Positions 1 through 9,619 are shown, counted from the first letter of the stretch. The stretch: DNA of 54,832 nt from Rs1 sp038900335 (GCA_038900335.1 JBBMRB010000024.1:1-54832), one strand, 5' to 3'. The notes: a model not told the origin generated them from the letters alone. Program-made: numbers and translations.

Positions 1-305
1 CTTGATCAACCACATTGGGATCTGATGAATGTCATTTCAATGGCGCCAAATTATTTTTTTCGATTTTTGTTAACTTTCAGATAAAATTTTCAGATGAACT
101 TTCAATAAAGCGATTAACAAAACAACTAAATAAACGATTCAAGTAACCCTCACTATGAAGTGCTTAGCACACGCAACTGGTTGGCTCTTGATCAAACGCA
201 TCGAGGCTGAATAAAGCTATTACAGTGGGATGAATTATTTCTAAGTTTTGCTTACTTTCCATGGCTCTTTAATAAAAAGTATTTAAACAGTTGTTAATGC
301 AATCA
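1..305. other. Intergenic, no gene recognised
   Basis: AT-rich stretch downstream of the minus-strand aminotransferase gene. I see no credible ORF, RNA gene or strong hairpin in it. It may hold the end of the aminotransferase transcript and the start of a unit beyond the left edge. Confidence 0.5.
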
Positions 306-1418
306 CTATTGCTGCTGTTTAAAGTCGTTAAAGGCTTTGTCAAATGCAGCTAAACCCTGCTCAAAGCTTGCCCTTGTATTAAAACTGCCTAGCGATAATC
401 TCATACTGTTTTGTGGGGCTGGGTCTGTCGTGTTATACAAAAATATATTCGCCGCTCTCACCTTTATATTACGTGCAGCAAGTAGTTGATCAAACTGATA
501 CACATCAAGCGGCTCTGGCAATTCAAGCCAAACGTTAAGGCCGCCACTGCGAACACTAAGCTGATGTTTATCGGCAAAGGCTTTAAATAATAGTTGGCGC
601 TCACGCATTTCATCAGCGAGGTGTTGTTGGTTATGATCAAACTGCTCGCTGTTTAAAAAACGTGTGACAAGCTCAATATTTAATGTTGATACCATCCAGC
701 ATTGGCTGTGGATATGTGCGTTAAAAGCTTGCTGCCACTTTTTAGGCACTAATGTATAGGCGACTCTCAAGCCACCAGCGATATATTTAGCCAAGCCCGA
801 AACATAGAACACTCGATCAGGCGCTTGCTGTTGTAATGGAAGACGCCAATGTTCAGGCAGGCAGTAATTGACATCATCTTCAATGATATAAAAGTGATAT
901 TTTTTACTTAGGCTTGCTATATCTGCCAATTGTTGCGTACTGTATCGTACATTCGTTGGGTTTTGCATATTGGCAGTAAGGTATAGCACTTTGGGGTTAA
1001 ATTGCTGGCAATAGCTTTCTAAAATATTTAAATCTAAACCCTCTGGGCTTAGTGGTACTGACAAAAGTTTAACGTTACATGCATCTACAGCTCGAAAAAA
1101 ACCTGGGTAGGCCAGTTCTTCATGCAACACATAATCATTTTCATTGGTTAATATTTGTAAACAGGTATAAATCCCTTGCTGCGCGCCTTGAGTAAAGACT
1201 ATATCAGCTGTGTGTGCTGAAATTTTGCGGCTAGCTAGCCAATGCACAAACACTTGTTTATGTTTATCTAGCCCTTGGGCCGAATATGACATGACTTGCT
1301 CTAGCGCATCAAGATCTTCGCTAAGCGCTGACAACGCCTGTTTAACTAATGTTTGCTGACCTAACATCGGTGCTTTACTGGTCGAAAAATCATACGTAGC
1401 GTTTGTTAATTCAGCCAT
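306..1418 (-). CDS. PLP-dependent class I/II aminotransferase, MocR-like domain without HTH
   Basis: A 370-residue fold-type I PLP enzyme. Visible motifs are NPTN at about 153-156, the EDD..Y cofactor-binding segment at 180-184, and a GLAK..AGGLRVAY segment with the likely Schiff-base lysine at K211. The opening (YDFSTSKAP) resembles the point where the aminotransferase domain of MocR/PdxR-type regulators follows the linker. No winged-helix GntR domain precedes it: only 102 bp separate it from fxsA, and none of that encodes one. An AGGTGAG ribosome site lies just before the ATG, so the start is sound. The substrate cannot be told. It could be a stand-alone aminotransferase of the 2-aminoadipate type or a regulator that lost its DNA-binding half. 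Confidence 0.75.
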   Translation of the reverse strand: MAELTNATYDFSTSKAPMLGQQTLVKQALSALSEDLDALEQVMSYSAQGLDKHKQVFVHWLASRKISAHTADIVFTQGAQQGIYTCLQILTNENDYVLHEELAYPGFFRAVDACNVKLLSVPLSPEGLDLNILESYCQQFNPKVLYLTANMQNPTNVRYSTQQLADIASLSKKYHFYIIEDDVNYCLPEHWRLPLQQQAPDRVFYVSGLAKYIAGGLRVAYTLVPKKWQQAFNAHIHSQCWMVSTLNIELVTRFLNSEQFDHNQQHLADEMRERQLLFKAFADKHQLSVRSGGLNVWLELPEPLDVYQFDQLLAARNIKVRAANIFLYNTTDPAPQNSMRLSLGSFNTRASFEQGLAAFDKAFNDFKQQQ

Positions 1419-1520
1419 TACTCACCTTTTTATGATATTAAAATAACTATTAAAACAAGATGAGCTGATCGAGCTAGCAGTAAAAAATGCTTTCTGTCTA
1501 GGCTCTTATCTCAACGTGAT

Positions 1521-2045
1521 CTAGTCTGTTTTTTTATCTAAAGATCGGTCATGACTTTGCTGTTTAGTAAATTCACCTTCAAAAACATCGCCATTATCAT
1601 TAGATTCTGCTTGCTTAAAGGCTGATTCAGGCTGGCCAAAAGGATTAGCACCAGCGCCTGGGTTGATATTAGTAAAGCCACCAGCGGACATTTTGTTTTT
1701 AAATTTTGCGCTCGCTAATTTTATAAAGCCAATGCGGGTAAATGGTAGCAGACAACAAAAGCCCAATAAGTCGGTAACAAAACCTGGAGTAATTAATAAC
1801 ACGCCACCGACAGCCAGTATTAACCCTTCGATCATTTCCTGTTGCGGCATTTCGCCTTGGCGCATTTTCTCTTGTGCGCGATTCAAAGTGGACAATCCTT
1901 GATAGCGCAGCATATTAACACCGACAAACGCTGAAAATAAAACCAGACCAACGGTATACCAAGCGCCTATTATTTGGCCAACATTGATGAGTAACGTAAT
2001 TTCGATAATAGGGATGATAATAAACAACATAAAAACGAACGGCAT
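1521..2045 (-). CDS. fxsA: FxsA family membrane protein
   Basis: A 174-residue inner-membrane protein of the FxsA family, whose E. coli member relieves phage T7 exclusion by F plasmids. Its wider cellular role is unknown. The N-terminus is hydrophobic (MPFVFMLFIIIPIIEI). A conserved core with EGLILAVGGVLLITPGFVTD forms further membrane helices, and a polar Gln/Asp/Lys-rich C-terminal tail follows. I place the start at the internal ATG at 2045 because an AAGGAT ribosome site precedes it and family proteins begin there; the frame stays open for 17 more upstream codons. In E. coli fxsA lies by groESL, but here its neighbours are the aminotransferase downstream and divergent ampG. Confidence 0.85.
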   Translation of the reverse strand: MPFVFMLFIIIPIIEITLLINVGQIIGAWYTVGLVLFSAFVGVNMLRYQGLSTLNRAQEKMRQGEMPQQEMIEGLILAVGGVLLITPGFVTDLLGFCCLLPFTRIGFIKLASAKFKNKMSAGGFTNINPGAGANPFGQPESAFKQAESNDNGDVFEGEFTKQQSHDRSLDKKTD

Positions 2046-2423
2046 AATAACTATCCTTTTGTTTGATCTTGATACCCTTAAATCGCTGCTTGGCATCTTT
2101 GTTGATCAGTATATATACAGACAACACTTATAAAATGTAACGTATTGTTTACATTTCAAACTATATCTTAGTAATTTGGGCTGTTTTACAAAAATAAAAG
2201 GCTTTTAATTATATCCATTCACATTTATCACAAAATCTATGGCGTTTATGGTTATAATCGCTTCTATTTTTTTAGCGTTTAATTGCAAAACAAGTCAAGA
2301 CAGACACAGCCTGTGCTATTTATCTTTTATTGTAAAGCAACTGGTAAGTGTGCATTACACCACAGCCAATGTTAACTGTCACAACTTCGCGCAAAGAAAA
2401 ACCTTATTGTTAATGGCGATATT
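2046..2423. other. Divergent intergenic region fxsA/ampG
   Basis: 378 bp between two divergent genes, so promoters for both are expected. The region is AT-rich. I could not pick a convincing -35/-10 pair. A short frame running through it into ampG (from about 2239) looks like chance. Confidence 0.4.
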
Positions 2424-4028
2424 ATGTCTTCTATACAGTCCGATAAACAGCCTGGCACAACAAAAACAGCTGAACAAAATAACCCGACAGATGCTGACAC
2501 TAATAGAAATTGGAGCAATACATTACGCCTGATGTTTGATCGTCGGGTATTCATCATGCTTTTCTTTGGCTTCTCTGCTGGTATTCCTATCCTTCTTATT
2601 TTTAGTAGTTTATCACTGTGGCTCAAAGATGCTGAAGTGTCACGCAGTACCATTACCTTTTTTAGCTGGGCAGCACTTGGCTACTCTTTTAAATTTATTT
2701 GGGCGCCTTTAGTTGATAATTTAACACTGCCTATTCTGACAAAAAAATTAGGCAGACGGCGCAGTTGGATTCTTCTCAGCCAAATAGCAATCATCCTATC
2801 GATTTTAGCCATGGCCTTTTCTGAGCCGTCAACTACGTTAACATTTACCGCCATAGCAGCGGTCATGCTTGGTTTTTCTTCTGCTACACAAGACATTGTC
2901 ATCGATGCTTATCGTATTGAATCGGCGCAAGGTGATATGCAATCAATGCTCTCAAGCGCCTATATTGCAGGCTATCGTGTTGGTATGATTGTCGCAGGTG
3001 CCGGTACCTTATATATCTCTGGCTGGTTAAGTATTGAAGGCCAATATTCACCACTAGCTTGGACGATAGCTTATGCGTGTATGGCCTTAGCGATGCTCAT
3101 CGGCGTCGCAACCACTCTTAGTATTAATGAGCCTAAAAACTACCAACCAAGCCACCCTGTTTTTAATGATAATCGTAATGTATTGGCCTTTTTAGGATGC
3201 TTTTGTATTTGTGTGATCATTTTTATCACTGCTTTTACCTATTTACATCAGCCTATCGAAGCATTTATAGCAGGCTTTGGACAATACATTACAAGTAATG
3301 ACAGTATCATCAGCTTTATGGGTGCATCATTAAAGCTGATGGCGAGTATCGCTTTTGCAGCCCTTGGCGCTTGGTTACTCATAAAAGTTAACGCTGTACC
3401 TAAAGCGATGCTAGTTCAAGGTTATGTTAAACCCGTCACTGATTTCTTCACTAAATATGGCAAAGCTGCAATATTGGTCATTTTGCTGATCGGTTTTTAT
3501 CGCGTCTCAGATATTGTGATGGGGGTTATCGCTAACCTTTTTTACTCAGACTTAGGCTTTAGTAAAATAGAGATCGCAACTTACTCTAAAACTTATGGGT
3601 TAATTGCAACAATAGCAGGTGGTTTTCTAGGGGGGGCACTAGCCATTAGGTATGGCGTCTATAAAGCACTATTAACAGGCGCCATACTATCGGCAGCGAC
3701 TAATATCCTCTTCGCCTTCATGGTGGGACTTGATAAAAGTGGCTCTATTTTATTGATGACGATTACTGCGGATAATGTCAGTGGTGGTATTGCGACTGCT
3801 GCGTTCGTTGCTTATTTATCAAGCTTGACCAGTATTTCTTTTACCGCAATGCAGTACGCCATTTTTAGCTCTCTAATGACCTTATTACCTAAGTTATTGG
3901 CTGGGTATTCAGGAGCTATGTCGCTAGAGCTTGGCTACCAACATTTCTTTTACGTTACTGCAGCGATGGGGCTGCCTGCTGTAATTTTGGTCATTGTACT
4001 AAGTAAAGTTATGCCGGTAACTAAATAA
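2424..4028 (+). CDS. ampG: AmpG muropeptide permease (MFS)
   Basis: Inner-membrane major facilitator transporter of 534 residues that imports GlcNAc-1,6-anhydroMurNAc and its peptides for cell wall recycling. The N-terminal half has the AmpG pattern: a helix with GFSAGIPILLIFSSLSLWL, the loop with KKLGRRRSW, and SSATQDIVIDAYRIE. Many hydrophobic segments follow, with longer connecting loops in the middle, as in Pseudomonas-type AmpG, which is longer than the E. coli protein. The first 35 residues are polar and cytoplasmic. AmpD, the cytoplasmic amidase that acts on the imported product, is encoded at 26026-26637. A strong bidirectional hairpin follows the stop codon. Confidence 0.9.
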   Translation: MSSIQSDKQPGTTKTAEQNNPTDADTNRNWSNTLRLMFDRRVFIMLFFGFSAGIPILLIFSSLSLWLKDAEVSRSTITFFSWAALGYSFKFIWAPLVDNLTLPILTKKLGRRRSWILLSQIAIILSILAMAFSEPSTTLTFTAIAAVMLGFSSATQDIVIDAYRIESAQGDMQSMLSSAYIAGYRVGMIVAGAGTLYISGWLSIEGQYSPLAWTIAYACMALAMLIGVATTLSINEPKNYQPSHPVFNDNRNVLAFLGCFCICVIIFITAFTYLHQPIEAFIAGFGQYITSNDSIISFMGASLKLMASIAFAALGAWLLIKVNAVPKAMLVQGYVKPVTDFFTKYGKAAILVILLIGFYRVSDIVMGVIANLFYSDLGFSKIEIATYSKTYGLIATIAGGFLGGALAIRYGVYKALLTGAILSAATNILFAFMVGLDKSGSILLMTITADNVSGGIATAAFVAYLSSLTSISFTAMQYAIFSSLMTLLPKLLAGYSGAMSLELGYQHFFYVTAAMGLPAVILVIVLSKVMPVTK

Positions 4029-4060
4029 GCTAATTCTTTAAACTGGCTCAACTTATTATT

Positions 4061-4090
4061 CTACCCTTTATCTGCTCAGATAAAGGGTAG
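4061..4090. terminator. Bidirectional intrinsic terminator ampG/yajQ
   Basis: Perfect 12-bp inverted repeat (CTACCCTTTATC / GATAAAGGGTAG) with a 6-base loop. AT-rich flanks lie on both sides, between two convergent genes. Confidence 0.8.
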
Positions 4091-4103
4091 GAAAATAACT
4101 TAA

Positions 4104-4586
4104 CTAGTCTCTAAAGTTATTATATTGCAGTGGCAAATCGATATCGCTCTCTCTTAATAAAGCCATAACACCTTGCAAATCATCACGTTTTTTGCCGGTA
4201 ACCCTGACCTTCTCACCTTGTATTTGCACTTGTACTTTAAGCTTGGCATCTTTAATTGTTTTAGTGACAAGCTTAGCATTAGTTTGATCTAACCCTTGGC
4301 GCAATAACACTTCTTGTCTCGCCTTTACCCCTGATAGCTCTGCTGGTTGCTCATCAAAACATTTTGGGTCTAAATCACGTGCCACAAATTTAGCAACCAG
4401 AATATCGATCATCTGTCTTAATTGAAAATCAACATCTGCCTCTAATGAAACAGAATCTTCATTGCGCGTAAAAGAGGCTTTAACACCCTTAAAATCAAAA
4501 CGTGTACTTAGTTCTCTACTCGCTTGATCTACCGCGTTAGTTACTTCATGTTTATCTAGTTCAGAGACAATGTCAAAAGATGGCAT
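4104..4586 (-). CDS. yajQ: YajQ family nucleotide-binding protein
   Basis: 160-residue member of the YajQ (UPF0234) family. Members have a tandem ferredoxin-like fold, and some bind cyclic di-GMP and act as effectors with a transcription factor. The start MPSFDIVSELDKHEV and the segments TRFDFKG and VTGKKRDDLQ are characteristic, and the length is normal for the family. It stands alone, convergent with ampG. Cyclic di-GMP binding is family knowledge and is not visible from the sequence. Confidence 0.9.
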   Translation of the reverse strand: MPSFDIVSELDKHEVTNAVDQASRELSTRFDFKGVKASFTRNEDSVSLEADVDFQLRQMIDILVAKFVARDLDPKCFDEQPAELSGVKARQEVLLRQGLDQTNAKLVTKTIKDAKLKVQVQIQGEKVRVTGKKRDDLQGVMALLRESDIDLPLQYNNFRD

Positions 4587-4940
4587 TTCTATTTCCTTAT
4601 CATTAGTATTTCATATGTTATCGGCACTAATAACTGTTTAAAAATGTGCGGCCAATAGCAATATAGGTTAGAGAACATCGCAGTTTACTAAGTTTAATAT
4701 TTGACACAAGGGTTAGTCATATTATTTAGTGTGCTAACTGCAATTACATGCGCTGATTATACAAAGCTAACAGCCAACAATAAAGCCGCCAACTGAGCTA
4801 TCTTAGATGGCAACACCGCTAACGTGAAAGAAACGCTATACTAGGTTAGATTAACAATGATTTAGCCGCTGCACACAGGTATATTACTCACCACTATTCT
4901 TTTGCATTACAGCCAATAGACAGGTCTTTTAATACACACT
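4587..4940. other. Divergent intergenic region yajQ/panE
   Basis: 354 bp with no gene. A perfect TTGACA lies at 4701-4706 on the plus strand, but no good -10 follows at the right spacing. Nothing else is recognised. Confidence 0.4.
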
Positions 4941-5942
4941 ATGCCTAACCAGATGACACCGCCTGAACTGAGCACGATTAACTCACTTAGTGGCGATCAA
5001 GCTCACATTGAAAAGCCATGGTATATTTTAGGTGCCGGTGCTATTGGCTCATTATGGGCAACCAAACTGCTAGCGCAAAATATCCCATGTACCATATTAT
5101 CAAGACACGCTGACAATAATTGTGATTCCCCATCATTAGAGACCATAACAGTCACCCATTTAGATAACTCTGAAAACGCATACTCTGTTGCAGTGCAGCC
5201 AAGTAATAGCCGCAGTATTAAGCCGATAGATAAGTTAATCGTGTGTACTAAGTCATATCAAACGGTGCAGGCCATTGAGTCAATACGCCAGCACATTAGT
5301 GATAATGCAATTATTTTACTATTACAAAATGGCATGGGTCAGCACGAGCAAGTAGCGCAGTTACTGGCAAAGCAATATGTTATCGCAGGCACTACAACAC
5401 AGGGCGCGTTACTTGTCGATGCTAGGTCAGTCAGGCATACCGGTGCCGGCTCTGCTTTATTTGGTTACTGGCGCACTGAGCAGCAAAAAAATATTAATAA
5501 TCATCAGCAAGTTTTTAAACAACTAACAGCTATCGGCATGCAATATCATCAACATATACAGCAGGTACTGTGGGATAAATTAGCGGTTAATTGCGTTATC
5601 AACCCATTAACGGCTATTTATAATTGTCGAAATGGCGCGTTAAATAATGAAAACGACATTTTACAACATGCGACTAGTATAGCAAATGAAGTGGATTTAA
5701 TTAGCCAAGCGCTCGGTTTTTACAACCCAGCTAACAGCACATTGCAAAGAGCGTTAGAAGTCGCGCATTTAACAGCGCAAAATTACTCGTCAATGCAGCA
5801 AGATATTGAGCATCAACGCAAAACCGAAATAGCTTTTATCAATGGCTATTTGCAAGCACAGGCGCAACAACTCAACATTGACTGCCCTTACAATGACTCG
5901 GTTATTCGTCAAGTTTCACAATTAGAATCCACATTTAGATAG
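4941..5942 (+). CDS. panE: 2-dehydropantoate 2-reductase (ketopantoate reductase)
   Basis: NADPH-dependent reductase converting ketopantoate to pantoate in the pantothenate/CoA pathway; cytoplasmic, 333 residues. The Rossmann motif GAGAIG is at 31-36, LLLQNGMG at 127-133, and the catalytic-region lysine K213 in WDKLAVNCVINPLTA. The protein has about 25 extra residues before the Rossmann strand, so a later start is possible; an ATG also occurs at codon 5. No strong ribosome site decides between them. It is followed after 8 bp by the adenosyltransferase gene and is probably co-transcribed. Some PanE-like reductases act on other 2-keto acids, so the exact substrate is inferred. Confidence 0.82.
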   Translation: MPNQMTPPELSTINSLSGDQAHIEKPWYILGAGAIGSLWATKLLAQNIPCTILSRHADNNCDSPSLETITVTHLDNSENAYSVAVQPSNSRSIKPIDKLIVCTKSYQTVQAIESIRQHISDNAIILLLQNGMGQHEQVAQLLAKQYVIAGTTTQGALLVDARSVRHTGAGSALFGYWRTEQQKNINNHQQVFKQLTAIGMQYHQHIQQVLWDKLAVNCVINPLTAIYNCRNGALNNENDILQHATSIANEVDLISQALGFYNPANSTLQRALEVAHLTAQNYSSMQQDIEHQRKTEIAFINGYLQAQAQQLNIDCPYNDSVIRQVSQLESTFR

Positions 5943-5950
5943 GTAACAAC

Positions 5951-6553
5951 ATGAGCAAGAAAGAACATCGCCTGGATAAAATATACACCCGCAGTGGTGA
6001 TAGCGGTAAAACCTCACTAGCCCTTGGCTCGCGTTTAAGCAAAAGTGATTTACATATTAAAGCCATTGGCGATATTGATGAGCTTAACTGCCAGTTAGGC
6101 GTATTACTGGCCAGCATTCAAATAGACACCAGTGTAGCGAGCAATCAAGCTTTCATCAGCTTTGTTAAAACAATCCAAAATACGCTATTTGATATTGGTG
6201 CTGAGCTTGCGATGAACAACTCGCAATACCCGCCATTAAAACAATACTTTATCGACCAATTAGAAACGAAGCTTGATACGCTAAACCAACAACTGCCTGC
6301 CCTTAAAGAGTTTATTTTACCAGGTGGTAGCTTTGGCGCTGCGCAATGTCATTTAGCTAGAGCCATTTGTAGGCGCGCAGAGAGACAATTAGTTGAATTT
6401 TGCACACAGCAAGATGCGACAGCCTTATCGTTTGAGCAACCCTTGAAGTACTTAAACCGGCTTTCTGATTACTTATTTGTCGCTGCTCGATATTTAAACT
6501 ATTTAGAACAATCTAAAGAAGTATATTGGCAGGCGAACAATGCACCAAATTAG
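5951..6553 (+). CDS. Cob(I)yrinic acid a,c-diamide / cob(I)alamin adenosyltransferase, PduO type
   Basis: 200-residue PduO-type ATP:corrinoid adenosyltransferase that attaches the 5'-deoxyadenosyl group to cobalt(I) corrinoids. Family motifs are visible: IYTRSGDSGKTSL near the N-terminus (ATP site; family form TRTGD.G.T), a GDIDELN segment, CRRAERQLV, and LNRLSDYLFVAARY near the C-terminus. It lies 8 bp after panE on the same strand. Its presence suggests the cell uses adenosylcobalamin, made or salvaged. No other cobalamin genes are in the window. Confidence 0.88.
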   Translation: MSKKEHRLDKIYTRSGDSGKTSLALGSRLSKSDLHIKAIGDIDELNCQLGVLLASIQIDTSVASNQAFISFVKTIQNTLFDIGAELAMNNSQYPPLKQYFIDQLETKLDTLNQQLPALKEFILPGGSFGAAQCHLARAICRRAERQLVEFCTQQDATALSFEQPLKYLNRLSDYLFVAARYLNYLEQSKEVYWQANNAPN

Positions 6554-6859
6554 TCAAAATCAATAATTAGTGCACAGATTTTAAGCACAATGACTTGATG
6601 ATAAGCATCTAAATAACTTACTTGCGAAAAGTTAGTAAATAAATCACTTTTCTAGCAATTCACTCATAGGCATTTTGGTAGATTTGATTTATTCTTGAGT
6701 GGATTAAGTAAACAGCAGCTCTTGCCAGTTATGTATTCACAATAATTATAGCTGCCGCTACTTGAGTCTATTTATTTAAAAATTTGACTTTAACTCCCTT
6801 ATTGCAAATAAACATGCATGGTTAAAGGCTCATTCAATTATTAACAGTCAGGAGATACT
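6554..6859. other. Intergenic, adenosyltransferase/zapG
   Basis: 306 bp, AT-rich. It presumably holds the zapG promoter. No clear terminator or regulatory motif is seen beyond the AGGAGAT ribosome site just before the GTG start of zapG. Confidence 0.4.
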
Positions 6860-7381
6860 GTGGAAGAGAATAATATTATAATTGCTATTATCAGTCTTGG
6901 TGTTGGTGCTGTTATTGGCTACTTTGCGGGCCGCTCATCAGCGTCTAATACAAGCGCTCAAGTACGAGAAGTAGACAGTTTAAAAGCTGAAATAAATGAA
7001 TACAAAGAATCGGTAGCCAATCATTTTCAACATACAGCCAGTATGATCAATGAAATGAATGAAAGTTATCAAGGTGTTATTCATCATCTGGCAAAAGGCT
7101 CACAAGATTTATGTGATGCCGGCACTGCAAAGGATATTGAATCGCGCTTATTACCTAAGCTAGCAAGTCAAAATACAAAGACCACAGAAGACTCTAAGCC
7201 AGCTGCTCAGGCACAAGATGTTGTGGAACCACCTAGAGACTACGCCCCTAAAAAAGCGGATGAGCCAGGCGCTTTATCTGAAAACTACGGCCTCACACCT
7301 AAGCCAAGCAAAAAAGATGAAGAACCGTTAGATCCATCTACTATTGCTGATGCTTACGATGTTGAAACACAGAAAAAGTAA
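6860..7381 (+). CDS. zapG: YhcB/ZapG family membrane-anchored protein (DUF1043)
   Basis: 173-residue protein with one N-terminal membrane helix containing GVGAVIGYFAGR, then a coiled-coil-prone segment (about 40-75) and a polar C-terminal tail rich in Pro, Lys and Asp. This is the YhcB/DUF1043 architecture. YhcB (ZapG) of E. coli is an inner-membrane protein linked to cell division and envelope synthesis. It starts with GTG; an AGGAGAT ribosome site makes this start convincing. In E. coli yhcB adjoins degQ/degS, and here a degS homologue lies 1.1 kb downstream with a Nif3-like gene in between, which supports the call. Confidence 0.82.
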   Translation: MEENNIIIAIISLGVGAVIGYFAGRSSASNTSAQVREVDSLKAEINEYKESVANHFQHTASMINEMNESYQGVIHHLAKGSQDLCDAGTAKDIESRLLPKLASQNTKTTEDSKPAAQAQDVVEPPRDYAPKKADEPGALSENYGLTPKPSKKDEEPLDPSTIADAYDVETQKK

Positions 7382-7405
7382 TTAGTTATAACGAAAACTA
7401 ATAAA

Positions 7406-7442
7406 GAGCATGCTAGTCGCTAAAACATTCACTAGCATGCTC
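7406..7442. terminator. Bidirectional intrinsic terminator zapG/Nif3-like
   Basis: 12-bp perfect inverted repeat (GAGCATGCTAGT / ACTAGCATGCTC) with a 13-base loop between convergent genes. There is no long T tract on either side. Confidence 0.65.
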
Positions 7443-7460
7443 ATCTTCTACTAGCCGCTA

Positions 7461-8234
7461 TTAAACAGGGTTAGCAATATCAATAAATTCATGCTCTATC
7501 GAAAATTTAGCCGCTAAGTGCTCACCTAGTGCCTGCACCCCATAGCTTTCTGTCGCATGATGCCCTGCTGAAAAATACGTTAACCCCAACTCCCTTGCTA
7601 AATGCACTGTTTGCTCAGAGATTTCTCCTGATATAAACGCATCAACGCCATAACTCGCTACTTCCTCTATGTAACTTTGGGCAGAACCGGTACACCATGC
7701 TATTTTTTTAATCAGCCGTTGATGCCCTTCAATACATAGCGCAGTTCTGCCTAACTTTTGCGTTATTTGCTGATTTAACTGAGCGGCTGTTAATGGTGTT
7801 TCTAGCTCACCTAACAATACTATGGATTGGCCGACATCAGCGCCCATACCTGAAGTAATGCTCCATCCCATTTTTTGCGCTAGCTGTACATTATTGCCAA
7901 ATTGCGCATGTGCATCTAACGGTAAATGGTAAGCTAATAGATTAAGATCATTTACTAATAAGGTTTGTAAGCGTCGCTTTTTAATCGACACTATGGTCGG
8001 CTCTTCACCTTTCCAAAAATAGCCATGATGCACTAATATTAAATCTGCTTTTGCCGCTAGTGCAGCATCAAGTAAACCTTGGCAAGCTGTCACACCTGAG
8101 ACGATTTTTTTAATCTCTTGCCTACCTTCAACCTGTAAACCATTGGGGCAATAATCTTTAAAATTTTCAGGTTTAAGCACGCTATTGGTATATGCGATAA
8201 TTTCACTGACGCGAACGGATATAACTGCTGACAT
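7461..8234 (-). CDS. Nif3-like dinuclear metal centre protein (YbgI family)
   Basis: 257 residues, the usual length for the Nif3/YbgI family of hexameric proteins with a two-metal site. Their biochemical role is still debated (GTP cyclohydrolase I type 2 has been proposed). Metal-ligand motifs are visible: LVHHGYFW, YHLPLDAH near the N-terminal third, and GHHATESYG near the C-terminus. An AAGG ribosome site precedes the ATG. It is divergent from the DegS/AlgW gene, a pairing also found in Pseudomonas-type genomes. No specific function should be inferred. Confidence 0.88.
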   Translation of the reverse strand: MSAVISVRVSEIIAYTNSVLKPENFKDYCPNGLQVEGRQEIKKIVSGVTACQGLLDAALAAKADLILVHHGYFWKGEEPTIVSIKKRRLQTLLVNDLNLLAYHLPLDAHAQFGNNVQLAQKMGWSITSGMGADVGQSIVLLGELETPLTAAQLNQQITQKLGRTALCIEGHQRLIKKIAWCTGSAQSYIEEVASYGVDAFISGEISEQTVHLARELGLTYFSAGHHATESYGVQALGEHLAAKFSIEHEFIDIANPV

Positions 8235-8491
8235 TTATTAACCTTTTATTAACAACAAAAAGATGACATTCAATCATGTTTTTATTCATTTGTAGATAAA
8301 ACTCGTTACAACACTATTTATTCTACTCATCAGTAGAACTTTTTACTTGTTTTATATTCACAGAAAACGGTATGCTGACAACAAATTAATAGTATTAATT
8401 TATTATCCGCTATTATTCATACTTAAGATCTAATTTAGCCGATGCTTGCTATCGGTACAATATCTTTGCTGCTCATTACTATGGTTCTTTA

Positions 8492-9607
8492 ATGAAGAAA
8501 TTTTCGTTTTTAATTTGGCCAACGGTGTCTGGCATTCTGATTGCGCTATTAATTTTACAATTTCGAGTACAAGTATCGCCACCACTACAGCCTGTCATCA
8601 ACAAAGTTGATTTAAAGACAGTTAGAGTACCTAACCAGAAAGTACCCGAGAGCGCTTCAAATAATTTTGTACTCTCATATGCAGATGCAGTAGATAAGGC
8701 CGCACCAGCTGTGGTTAACGTGTATATTAAACGCACTGATAACTCAACTACAGAAGATAGCAAGGCCTCAAGCAACACTCATTCAAGCCTAGGCTCTGGC
8801 GTTATTTTAAACGAACAAGGCTATATTATTACCAATAATCACGTCGTTGATAAAGCGGATGAAATTATTGTGGCCCTACAAGATGGTCGTGAGACAGTAG
8901 CCAAGGTTATCGGAACTGATCCTGGTACGGATATCGCATTACTAAAAATCAACTTAACTAGATTACCTGTTATTACCATAGAGCAATCACATAGCTTGCG
9001 CGTTGGCGATGTGGTGCTAGCTATTGGCAACCCTTTTGATTTTGGTCAAACTGTCACTAAAGGTATTATCAGCGCAAAAAGTAGAGACAGTGTCGGTTTA
9101 ACCAGATATGAAAACTTCTTACAAACAGATGCGGCGATTAACCCGGGTAACTCCGGAGGCGCTTTAATTAATACCCGCGGCAACATGATTGGTATCAGCA
9201 CCGCTATTTTTACCAAATCAGGCGGATCCAACGGCATTGGTTTTGCTATTCCCTCATCACTTGCTTTAAAAGTTATTAAAAACCTAATAGAAAATGGCCG
9301 AGTTATTCGCGGCTGGCTAGGTGTTGATACGCAAGAGATCACACCACAACTAGCGGAATCTTTTGGCTTAAGTAATGCGCGAGGCTTAATTCTGGCAGGC
9401 GTCACCGCAGATGGACCCGCTGATCAAGCAGGCTTACAGGCCGGTGATTTAATACTCGCTTTTAATGACATGTCGATTATCAGCGGCTTGGCATCAATGC
9501 GCAGTATTGCAGAGGTTGCACCTGGCAGCACCATCAAGGTTGATTTTGTTCGCAATGGTGAATCATTATCTGCCAATATCATTGTTGGAGAAAGGCCAAG
9601 TAATTAG
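8492..9607 (+). CDS. degS: Periplasmic serine endoprotease DegS/AlgW
   Basis: 371-residue HtrA-family S1C protease anchored in the inner membrane, predicted to start RseA/MucA cleavage and so the sigma-E envelope stress response. An N-terminal membrane anchor spans about residues 5-24. The catalytic triad is His117 (NNHVVD), Asp147 (GTDIALL) and Ser221 (GNSGGAL). A single C-terminal PDZ domain (about 270-365) senses misfolded porin C-termini in the family. One PDZ rather than two, plus a membrane anchor rather than a cleaved signal, favours DegS/AlgW over DegP/DegQ. It converges on the sigma-54 activator gene with only 12 bp between the stops. Confidence 0.92.
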   Translation: MKKFSFLIWPTVSGILIALLILQFRVQVSPPLQPVINKVDLKTVRVPNQKVPESASNNFVLSYADAVDKAAPAVVNVYIKRTDNSTTEDSKASSNTHSSLGSGVILNEQGYIITNNHVVDKADEIIVALQDGRETVAKVIGTDPGTDIALLKINLTRLPVITIEQSHSLRVGDVVLAIGNPFDFGQTVTKGIISAKSRDSVGLTRYENFLQTDAAINPGNSGGALINTRGNMIGISTAIFTKSGGSNGIGFAIPSSLALKVIKNLIENGRVIRGWLGVDTQEITPQLAESFGLSNARGLILAGVTADGPADQAGLQAGDLILAFNDMSIISGLASMRSIAEVAPGSTIKVDFVRNGESLSANIIVGERPSN

Positions 9608-9619
9608 CTGTTAAGCCTT

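Noticed and set aside
2239..2532. 97-codon frame before ampG
   Set aside because: Overlaps the ampG start in another frame and has no motif.
4701..4729. Promoter from the TTGACA at 4701
   Set aside because: Perfect -35 but no acceptable -10 at 16-18 bp.
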